From the NCBI GenBank assembly GCA_963277665.1, contig OY728153.1, forward strand, positions 274,262,250-274,326,249: a DNA stretch of 64,000 bases, given 5' to 3'. This DNA comes from Viscum album (lineage: Eukaryota > Streptophyta > Magnoliopsida > Santalales > Viscaceae). The position numbers and the translations under genes are program-made. This document shows positions 38,211 through 49,418 of the stretch, one piece after another. The notes beneath the pieces were generated by a model that searched no databases, was not told where the DNA came from, and saw nothing but the letters and a program-made list of their open reading frames with translations. Every line of letters starts with the position of its first letter. Position 1 is the first letter of the stretch.

Positions 38211-40588
38211 ATTTTCCCCACCATTAAAGCTTTCCGCCTCCAAAAATCCATAACACTTTCTAGATAAAACAACAACACATAAGAATTCCTTATCAAAATG
38301 GTATAACCTCTAAATCCAAGGACATATAATCCAACATCGGTAGAACTTAAGCCTATTTCCAAAACAAAACACCAACTCACAACCACTTCCTGAGAATCAA
38401 TGGAAAGATTATGCCACCAACTGCACAACTAAGCCGAGAACTAGATTGTTGGGCCTTCTCCCAATGAACCCATAAATCACCCAAAAAAAAGTTCACTCAT
38501 GAAATACAACGAATTGGGGGGAGGATTTCTTAACGGTATACCCACCAATAAATCACAACTACCATCTGAAAAATCCTTAAAGGAAAGATATTTGAGACCC
38601 GAAGTGGATCTCCAAACCATTAGAGACCAACTGGAAATTAACAAACAAGAAATCAACATGAACTAGAATCGGGCCTCACCCACACATGCCCACCAAAACT
38701 CTCCCACAAAAACCTACATAGCCAAGTTAAGAGGGTTACGACATGAACATTTAAACCAATCACTCCTAAATGGAAGGGACATGAATTGGGCCAACCCATT
38801 CAACAAGGATCAAAACCCCCACCAATCAGGGCAGAGAGGGAAGGGGACCCAATCATTGGGCAACCGAAACCAAAAAAGAAATAGAAGAACCACCCAACAC
38901 TCTCCACATTTGAATAGATAAAACCAAGACTGTGACTCATTCACATTGTCAGTCTATATAAGGACATTGATAGGAAACCCACATCCAAGAAGGAATAACC
39001 ATATACACTGTATGAGGTGTAATTCCACCACACGTTTTGCAAAAAAGGAAAATCACAGTGATGAGAAACCATAATAAAAACATAGAAACTTCCCTACCAT
39101 AACGGTGAATGCAGGATCACGTCATTTAACATATCCTTAGAAACCCACTAAACATTGCTCCAAAACTGAGCCACCAACAATATCCCATCTCAAAACACAC
39201 CAAGAGTATCACTTCTAGATCACGAGGAAGCATACCAAACAAATCACACTTCTAAAACATGATAAAGAAACGCACATAAACACCAATTTAAAAAAAACAA
39301 AAGGAATTTTCAGCTTAAATAAATTTTAAAAAACAAACTAACTTGGTGAATTTTCACATTCACCAATGGCGTTTCATCATGTCTCACTCACATACACATT
39401 CCCGTGCCACCCCAGGCACCCGACCACCATGCCATATCAGGAATCAATCAACATATCTATACAAAACCATGCATGTGAGGACCCATGAAAACACTAAAGG
39501 ATAAAATATACATCCTTATTTTACAATCCAAAAAAATTCAACCCATTTAAAAAATCATGTACCTTCTACAGGAACACTAACCAACAAGTCAAAAATATTT
39601 TCATATTTCTACACAACAAACCATTTTACAAAGATTGAAAAAGAAACCCCATATGTCTCTATCAAAATCCTCTCCCCTTATTCAAAATATTTTTCAGAAT
39701 CTCAACAAACCACAAATTTTAAAGAACCATTTGATTCAGAACCCATTTCATTTATTTTAAAATTACTACTGAAACAAGAATGCTATTCAAACATCCCTTT
39801 CCCATTTTGAAAAATTCTGAAATGTCTCTTTTCTTAATCTAACACCCACAAAGGCCAAAACCATTTTTAGGAAGACACCAACTGCTGAAAACTAATTCCC
39901 AAAACCAATTCATCAAATTCAAACACTCTTAAATAGCCCAAAACATCCCATTTTATTCAAGTTTTTAGAATCATCTTAAAATAATTCATGCCTTCCATCC
40001 ATTTTATTTCAATATACCATAAGTTTAGATTAAGGAAATTTGATCCTGTTAAATCGTTCCAATTTATCCTCAAAAATTTGTTTCACAAAAACCCAACATT
40101 ATAAAAAACTCTCCAATATTAATAATTGAAAGCCCACTTCCACAATTCTCACACATGGATTTTCAAAAAAAAATCAAAATTCAAGAAAGGTTCAAGAGAC
40201 CCACAAAAGGGAACTAGTATTGGTGGGTGACTTGACCATATGGTTGGCAGACATATGTCAAACACACCACCAACATAGACATTCTTCTTAGGACTATGCT
40301 CTATCTCCACATGGCTTTCTAGGCCCTATGAGCTCATTAAGGCCATTATTCCAACTCCTCTTATTGTATCCCAATCACTAAACAATGCTTAAGAACCAAA
40401 GAAACTAATAAAATCGAACTTCCCATGGACACATGAGGATCAGAATGAGAAAGAGTTCGCGAAGCTCTTCCTGAACCTACCCCTCATGTTCTGACAATCC
40501 TATCCTATCAAACATGACATCCCCCAAATAAAAATTGGGATTTAAAAAGAATGGTCCACTAAGAGACAACCTCCCTCTGATACCATTT
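38211..40588 (-). other. Array internal domain 3, with a ~430-bp deletion
   Basis: 2,378 bp against about 2,800 in the others. Around 39,118 it jumps from the sequence matching 27,470 of domain 1 (GCAGGATC) to that matching about 27,915 (AACATATCC). It keeps the best primer site of the array: plus CTCTGATACCATTTTG, complement TGGTATCAGAG, three bases from the LTR 4 edge. Confidence 0.8.
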
Positions 40589-43500
40589 TGTCACGAACTT
40601 GCCCGATTTGACCTTGAACCAATCACTCAAGCCGCTCTGTGACAAGTCCCTAAAGGAATTCTTGATCCTCCTAAGAAAAAAAACAAGAACTGAGGGAGTC
40701 AATAGAGTATACAAGGGAATTATTTCTCCCAAATATAAACAATAAGTAAAAGATCAAACAGAATGGAAAACCCAATACACATTTATATAAAAATTGAACT
40801 GATATCTTTTATACGACAAAACTGAAAGTACAACTAAATGATAAAACTAAAACGAACAGACCTGATGACCAAGTAACTCCATGTAACCTCTCTGGTCACT
40901 CTCCAACACAAAAATCCCATGTCTCTCTAGGTGACCAAACTCACACTGAAACCTGCACAAGGGCTAAAAACAGAAGAAAACTATAGGCGTGAGTATTAAA
41001 AATTAGTAGGTTAGCCCCATATTCTACTCTCAGTGCACTTACACATAAAATAAAAGATACATAAGTTTAATTTTTTAAATATAATATGTAAAATTATGTT
41101 TTCCAAACAATGTTCCATGCTATGGAAGTTATCAAAAAAATCTTCCATGTTTCATACACAAGAATGCTAGAAAAATTTCCAAAGATATGCAACTTCAAAA
41201 TGAAAACAATTTTCAAGAGGGATTCTTTAAAGAAATAACACTTTTAAATAAAACATACATGAAACTAAATTTTCTATTTAAATACACTATATGAAGATGG
41301 TGAATACAATATATCCAATTAGCACTAGTCACAGGAACACCCATAGGAACTAGTTTGTTATGAGCCTCGTGTACCTCATATCTCAGTGTGAATGTAACCG
41401 TAACAATATCCATTCTCGTGCATGAGACACTATTAGGGAACATACCCATAACCTATTGGTTCAGAATCATAACCATTATAGTTTTGTTAGTGTTTTCAAT
41501 GTCAAAATGGCTAAGTGAAATAGGGACAAAACCACTCCAGATCACTAGAATACTAGTACACGTCTACCCACCTAGATACCCGAGTTTCCCTCTTTGTTCA
41601 CAATAAAGTTCCACATGTTATAAATACACATTGAAAATGAAAATACCATTCCAAAATAATACGCACATAGAAAATCCCACAAACGTGTTTCACTTTTTAT
41701 TCATGGATCAATAAACCACTTAATATTTTCATGAAGCAATATCAAGAATTTTAATGAGGCTTTGCCCATAAAATTACTTAAATAATGCTATTTTTAGACC
41801 AAATACCCACTAATACCATATCAAACCATATTTGTCATCCCCAAAACCATTTATTAAATAAATTTCATGAATCATAAAATGACCCCAAATGATACAACAT
41901 AAAATACAGAGGAAAACTGTCTATATAAGAAAAATTCCAAAAAAGCCTTTAATAATTCTTCACAAAACCAAAATTTATCAAAAGGAAAAATTAAAAAATT
42001 AATTAATAGGTTTAAACACACCATTATAATAAAAAAAGTACTTAAACCCCTTAATAATTCAGGTTACACATTCAAAACCCACCCATTTTGATAAAGATGC
42101 CAAACATGCCTTCCATTGGAAACACAAGACAAAGAACCTTAAAATACAATACTAGTTTCATTATAAAACCGAAAACCAGATTTTAACATAGATAAGTAAC
42201 CCAAAAAAATTTATTCTCATGCTTCCAATATTTTTCATAAGCCAAACCAATCATTTTATAATACCTTGAACAGACAAGAGACAACCAAGCACTTTCCCGA
42301 AAAGGAGGTATGCAACATTTAATAAAACAAACACTATTTTACATTAAAAAGGGTATAAATCCAAATTTTAACTCAAATAACTTATTAAAGTAGTTAAACT
42401 AGGTCATAAACCTCACAAAACATATGCGAAAACTATAAGAACATTTATTTAAACAAGCGGTGTGCACGTTTATACGAAACAACTCCATTTAAAAAAAAGG
42501 CATAAATAACCATTTTTTCACACCAAATATATCATAAAAAGGTTTTATAGAAGTAATAAACATGTATAAAAGGTGAGAAAAATATGAAAAATATGGAACT
42601 TAAATAATAAATGAAATTTCATGGGAGAACCTACCTCAAAACCAAGGCGGAATGGAAACGCACACCTGATAACACCTTCTGAGGGTTTATAAACCCTAAA
42701 CCTATTAATACCATCTCCAAATGAAAAAAAATCCATAAAAATAATTGGATAATAGAACCATGGGTCGTTCATCACCAGGTAGGAAGATAGAGAAAAGAAA
42801 TAATGGAAGGAGGAGGAGGAAGGGGGAGAAAGGAGAAGGAAACTCACCTTGATAACCAGAGAACTCTTCATATTACCTTAGTTACACACACTTACAAGAA
42901 ATGGAATGAATTGTAAATAAATGTAGAGGCTCCTTAGGTCTGGATTAATCAGGGAAATAAGATTTTGGGGGGAAAGAGTAAAAAAATAATGATTTATAAA
43001 ATAAATGAATTACCTCTTCAAATCTGGACGATTTGAGAATCTTTGAGGAAGTTATCACTAATACCTAGTGAATATGAGATCCAAATAGGGAAAATAAAAC
43101 ATGGGGGTGGTCCTAGGGTTTGTGGTCTCGAGTGAGAGGTGAAATGATAGAAAAATATTAAAAAAATGAAAAGATATAAAATAAGAAAAATATTTTAAAA
43201 AAAAACTAGAAATTGGCTCACAGGCTGGCCCAATACCTGAATAAATAAACCAAATCCACCATGATTATGCATTTCTAAGGGGTAAAAATGGATAAGGTGG
43301 TTTGAATAGGTCAGGGTACGCTAAGTGGTAAGTGTAATGAGTGAATATGTTGATAAAAAAAGGAGTTATAAAAGAAACAAATTTTGTTTTTAAATATGGA
43401 AATGAGCTCACGGTTTGGACCAAAACTTGAAATAACTACCCTTTTATCAAAAAACTCCCAAAAAATCTACAGGGAACCCACGGTAGGATGATTAGACATA

Positions 43501-43605
43501 GATTTCACTTCAAAAATCAACATTAAACTCAACCATAATCCATGAAAAGTATTGGTATTTCCAACGAACCAGATCAAAACCAAGTTATAAAAACCAGGAG
43601 TGACA
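40589..43605 (-). repeat. Array LTR 4
   Basis: Starts TGTCACGAACTTGCCCGATT, ends GGAGTGACA. It is the copy with both TG/CA ends intact. 3,017 bp. A 108-codon minus-strand frame at 42,871-42,545 is related to that in LTR 1. Confidence 0.92.
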
Positions 43606-46418
43606 ATTCTCCCCACCAATAAAGCTTTCCGCCCCTAGAAATCCATAACACTTTCCATATGAAAGAACAAAACATAAGGATTCCTTATCAACAAGGTCAA
43701 TACCCTCAATCCAAGAACATATCATCCACCATTGAATAAAATTAAGCCTCCTTCCCAAACAAAACACCAACTCGCAACCACTTCCTGAGAATCAATGGAA
43801 AGATCATTCCACCACCTCTAAAACTATGCCAAGAACCATATTGTTGGGCCTTCTTCCAATGAACCCAATGATCACCCAAACCAAATTTCAATCATGAAAT
43901 AAAACAACTTGGATGGGGGGGGTTGACGGGCTCCCCACCATTAAATCACAACTACCATAAAAAGAATCCTCAAATGAATGATCTTCGAGACCCGTAGTGG
44001 TCCTCCCCACCATTAGAGACCAACTAGAAATGAAAAAAAAGAATTAAACATGAACTAGAATAGGTCATCACCCACACAAGACTACCAAAACTCTCCCAAT
44101 AAAACCTAAAAACCCCAGTTAATAGGGTTACGACATGAACATTTAAACCACCCACTCCTGAATGGAGGGGACAAGAACTGGACCAACACTTTCAGTAAGG
44201 ATCAAAACCCCTAACCACTCATGCCAGGGAGGGAAGGGGACCTAATAATTGGGCCATTAAAACCAAAAACGAATTATAGGAACCACCCAACACTCTCCAC
44301 CTATGAATAGGTAAAACCTAGTCCACACCCAATTCACATTGGTAGTCCACAAAGGGACATTGATCAAAAACCCAGACCCAAGAATGCATAACCATAGACA
44401 CTGCATGAGGGGTAAGTCCATCACAGTCTTTGCGAAAAAACGAAAATAGAAGTGATAATAAACCAAAATAAAAACATAGAAACTACCTTACCACAATAGT
44501 GAAGGAATGAGCTTAGTCGAGATCCCCACACCTCTAGAGATTTACTAAATATGTTAAAAGCTTCACTCTAAGTCCAAATAATGGAGCCATGATGTTTGAA
44601 TCATCTGTTGCACTGTAGACAGGAGATAAGGATAACAATAACCCATGAAACACACTTTCTCAACAAAACACCTTAATCTAAATAGGAACTCATAGATACA
44701 TGGCACCATTCTCTCTTACTCTGAATGAGGAGAAAAATGGAAAAGGAATAAATAGAAACACATTAACATCACCGATCACAACTTCTATATCCAAAAGAAT
44801 TATCACAATAGGGAAACACTTTAAATAAATACCAAATATCTCTTTATTCCATAGAACTAGTTGAGGCATCATATGAAGAGGTGGATTTAATTTTTTTTGA
44901 AAATACTTAGGTTGATCAACTGGAAGTATTTACAAGGGAGAACCATCCATGGCCACATCACATCATCCAAAATATCCTTAGAAACCCACTGAACATTGCT
45001 CCAAAACCTAGCCACAAAAAAAGATCTCATCTCAAAACACACAAAGAGTATCACTTAAAGATCATGAGGAAACATACTAAACAAACCCACACTTCTAAAA
45101 CATGAAAAAGAAACCCACATAAACACCAATTTAAAAAAATCAGCATAAAACACTTTTGAAAAACAAACTAACTTGGTTGATTTTCAGATTAACCAATGTT
45201 GTTTCATTAAGTATCACTCACATGCACATTCCAATGGCACCCCAGGTTCCAAAACACTATTCCATATTGAGTATCCATCAACATATCTATACAAAACCAT
45301 GCACGTGAGCACCCATAAAAACACCAAAGGCTAAAAAAACATCCTCATTTTACAATCCAAACAATTTTAACCCATTTCAAAAATCATGTACCTTCCATAG
45401 GCATACTAACCACCAAGTAAAAAACCATTTTCATATTTCCAAAAAAAAACCATTTTACAAATCTTGAAAAAGAAAACCCATAGGACTCTATAAAAATCCT
45501 CTCCCTTTATTTAAAACATTTTTCAGCATCTCAACAAACCACACTTTTTCAAGAACCATTTGTTTTAGAACCCATTTCGTTTATTTTAAAACAACTACCA
45601 AAACAATCATTCCATTCAAACATCCCTTTCCCATTTTAAAAAATTCATAAAGTTCTCTTTTCTTAATCTGACAACCACAAACACTAATACCCTTTTTTTG
45701 GAAAACACCAACTGCTCAAAACTAATCCCCAAAACCAATTCATTAGATTCAAACAATCATAAACAACCCCATACATCCCATTTTAAATAAATTTTTAGAA
45801 TAATCTTAAAATAATTAATTCCTTCAAACAATTTTATTTCAATAAACCATAAGTTTAGATTAAGTAAATTTGATCCCGTTAAATCATTCCTCTTTCTTCA
45901 CAAAAAAATGTTTCATAAAAAAAACAACATTATCAAAAACTTTAATATATTATTCATTAAAAATACACTTCCATAATTCTCACACAAGGATTTACAAAAG
46001 AAAATTAATAATTCAAGAAAAGTCTAAGAGACCCATAAAAGGGAACTAGTGTTGGTAGGTGACTTGACTATATGGTTGGTGGCCATATGTCAAACACACC
46101 ACCAACATAAAGAGCCTTCTAAGGACCATGACCTGGCTCCACATGGCTTTCCAGGCCCTATGAGCTTACGATGGCCATTATTACAACTCCCCTTTTGTAT
46201 CCCAATCACCAATACATCCTTAATAACCAAAGAAACTAATAAAACTAAACTTCCCATGGACACCCGAGGATCGGAACGAGCAAGAGTTTCAGGTGATCTT
46301 CCTGAAACTACACTTCGAGTCTCTACAATCCTATCCCATGTACCATGATATCCCCATAATAACAAGAGTGATCTAAAAATCAAGGTCCAATAAGATCCAA
46401 CCTCCCTCTAATACCATT
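43606..46418 (-). other. Array internal domain 4
   Basis: 2,813 bp, non-coding. Its purine tract abuts LTR 4, and the primer site at the right end reads (plus) CTCTAATACCATTTTTCATG, one change from the complement of TGGTATCAGAG. This is the internal domain next to the 5'-most LTR in transcript orientation. Confidence 0.8.
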
Positions 46419-49418
46419 TTTCATGAACTAGACCGAGTCGAACTCAAACCGGTCACTCGTTCCACTCCACGACAAGTCTCAAAAGGCATTCTCGATCCTC
46501 TCGAGATAAAGAAAAGCACTGAGGGCATCGATAGAGTATTCAAGGGAAATATTTATCCTAAATATAAATAATAATGAAAACAACAGAAAGAATGGACAAA
46601 CCAATAGACATTTATATAAAAATTGAACTGAAATCATTTATTCGACAAAACTGAAAGTAAAAATGAATGATAAATCTAAAACAACTAGAAAAAATGACCA
46701 AATAACTCTTTGTGACCTCTATGGTCACTATCTAACACAATGATCCCATGCCGCTCAAGGCGACCAAACTCAAGCTGAGACCTACACAAGGGATATAAAC
46801 AGAAGAAAACTATAGATGTGAGTATCAAAACTCATTAGGTTATCTTGATATTATATTCCCATTGAAATTCCACTTAAAAATAAATTTTATGTTTGAAATA
46901 CAATATATAAAAGTATGTTTTCCAAACAAGGTTCCATGGTATGGAAGTTATTAGGAAAAATATTTCAAGTTTTATAACAAGAATGCTAGAATAATTTCCA
47001 AAGATATGAAAATTCAAAATGAAAACTATTTTAAAGAGGGATACTTTGAATAAAGTACACTCTTAAATAAAACACACATGACACTGAATTTTCCAGCCAA
47101 ATACACCATATAATGATGGTGAATACAACATATCCAATGAGAAATAGCCATGAGAACACCCTTAGGCACTAGTTTGTTGTGAGCCCCATGTACCTCATAT
47201 CCTAGTGTGAAAGTAACCATAACAATATCCGTTCATGTGCATGATCCACATGTAGGGAACATAACCATAACCTAGTGGTCCCCAATAATCACCATTATTT
47301 TTTTTAGTGTTGTAAATGTCAAATATGGTATGCGAAATAGGTACAAAACCACTTCGGATCACTAGCATACTAGTACATGTCCGCCCACCTAGATATTCGA
47401 GTTTCCCTCTTTGTGCTCCGTCAAGTTCAAAATGTTATCAATACACATTTAACACAAAATAAAATTACAAAATAATACACACACAGAACATACCACAAAT
47501 GTTTTTCAAATTTTTTACACAGATCAACGAACCACATAAGATTTTTTATGAAGCAATTTCAAGAATTGTAATGAGGCTTTGCCCATAAAATCCATTCAAA
47601 AATGAACTTTTTAGACCAAACACCCACCAATACCATATCAAACCACATTTTTTACAAAAACCATTTATTAAATCAATTTAATGAATTATAAAATGATCCT
47701 AAATGATACAACATGATATATAGAGGAAAACATCTTTATAAGAAAAATTCCAAACGAGCCTTCAAGAATTCTTCACAAAAACAACATTTATCAAAAGAAC
47801 CAATTCAAACGTTCATTAATTGGTGTAAAAACAAAATTGGAAGAAAAAAAATGATACTTAATCCCCTTAAAAATTCATGTTACACATTCAAAACCCACCC
47901 ATTTCTATAAAGATTCCAAACATGCCTTCCATTGGCAACACATGCCAACACACCTTAAAATACCATACTCGTTTCATTATAAAACCTAAAACCAGATTTT
48001 AACCCACATAAGGAACCCAAAAAAATTTATTCACATGCTTCCAACATTTTTCATAGTCCAAAACAATCATTTTATAACACCTTGAACACACAAGAACCAA
48101 CCAGGCACTTTCCCGACAAAGAGGCATGCGACATTTAATAAAAAAATCTATTTAAAATTAAAAAGTTATAAAACCAAATTTATCATTCCAAAAACCTATT
48201 AATTTAGTTAAAACAGGTCATAAAAATCAAAAAACATATGCAAAAATCAGCATAACATTTATTTAAACAAGTGGTGTGCCCGTTAATACGATACAACTCC
48301 ATTTTACTCAACACAAGGTACAAATAACCATTTTGCAAAAAAAAATAGATAATAAAAAGGTTCTAAAACAATAATAAAGATCTATAAAATGTGATAAAAA
48401 TATGTAAAAAATGAAACTTAAATAATAAAGTCTATTTCTTGGGAGAACCTACCTCAAAACCAAGGCAGAATGGAAATGCACACCCGATAATACCATCTAA
48501 GGGTTTATAAGCACTAAACCTATGAATACCATAAAAAATGAAAATAACCCACAAAAATCATGAAATAAAATAACCCTAGGTCCTTCATGACCAGGTAGGA
48601 TGAGGGATCCATGAAATAATGGAAGGAGGAGGAGGAAGGAGGAGAAAGGAGAAGGAAACTCACCTTGATAACTAGAGAACTCTTCATCTTCTCTTAGATC
48701 CACACCCTTAGAGGAGAGAGAATGTATTGGAACACAATAGAGATTATCCTTATGTTTTAAGAATCAGATAAAGAGTATTTGGGGGAAAAATAGAAAAAAA
48801 TAATGATTTATGAAAGAAACAAATTACCTATTAATATCTGGGTGATTTGAGAAACCTTGAGGAAGTTCGACATAATCCCCAGTTAAGATGAGATCCAAAG
48901 AGGGAAAATGGAACATGGGGGTGCGCCTAGGGTTTTTGGTCTAGATTCATAGATGAAATGACCGAACAATATTAAAAAATTAATAAGATATAAAATAAAA
49001 AAATTAATTTTTTAAAATTGGAAATTAGCTCATGGGCTGGCCCAATACTTGAATAAATCACTAAAATCCTCAATGTTTATGAGTTTATATGTGGTCCAAA
49101 TTGATATGGTGGTATTAATAGGTCAGGGTAGGCCAAGTGGGAAGTGAAATGAGTGAAAATTATTGAAATGTGAAGGAGTTATAAAAGAAAAAAAATTGTT
49201 TTTAAATCTAGAAATGGGTTCACGATTTGGCCCAAATCTTGAAGTAACCACCCTTTTTTCCAAAAACCCCCAAACAATCTATGAGGCACCCATGGTAGGA
49301 TGATTAGACATATATGGAACTTCAAAACTCAACATTCATATCACCCATAACCCAATAAAAGGATCGGAATTTCCAATGAAACACATCAAAACCAAGACAT
49401 GAAAAAACTGGTGTGATA
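46419..49418 (-). repeat. Array LTR 5
   Basis: Starts TTTCATGAACTAGACCGAG, ends GGTGTGATA, then ATAAT (target duplication). 3,000 bp. In transcript orientation this is the 5'-most LTR. Confidence 0.9.

Larger units (their letters stand above)
23564..49418 (-). mobile_element. Concatemeric LARD-like LTR retrotransposon: five LTRs, four internal domains
   Basis: Five LTRs (about 3.0 kb) alternate with four internal domains. On the minus strand each LTR runs from TGTCACACC-like to GTTCGTGACA, followed by AAA and a TGGTATCAGAG-type primer site. At the other end a purine tract (GGTGGGGAGAAT) abuts the next LTR. No internal domain has a recognisable gag or pol domain, and open frames are short and not shared. 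Long LTRs with a conserved non-coding interior define large retrotransposon derivatives (LARDs), which need enzymes from another element. The units differ from each other by roughly 15-20% where compared by eye. The array is bounded by one perfect ATAAT duplication inside the gypsy-1 3' LTR. Confidence 0.9.

Noticed and set aside
40575..40588. CTCTGATACCA blocks near array LTR edges as tRNA gene remnants
   Set aside because: Only the 11-12 bases complementary to a tRNA 3' end are present, at a fixed distance from each LTR. They are primer-binding sites.
46049..46383. Two overlapping frames of about 98 codons on opposite strands
   Set aside because: They lie in array interior 4. The corresponding positions in the other interiors are not open, so neither is likely to be coding.
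25496..49000. Many open frames of 60-117 codons across the array as possible genes
   Set aside because: They fall in LTRs or interiors, show no domain, differ between units and are broken in most copies. This is what chance gives in a low-GC sequence of this length.
23564..49418. Interpretation of the 5.8-kb repeats as satellite DNA, a tandem gene family or a CRISPR-like array
   Set aside because: Each unit has LTR ends, a tRNA-Met primer site and a purine tract, and the whole is bounded by a 5-bp target duplication, which satellites and gene arrays do not have. Unit size and organism rule out CRISPR.
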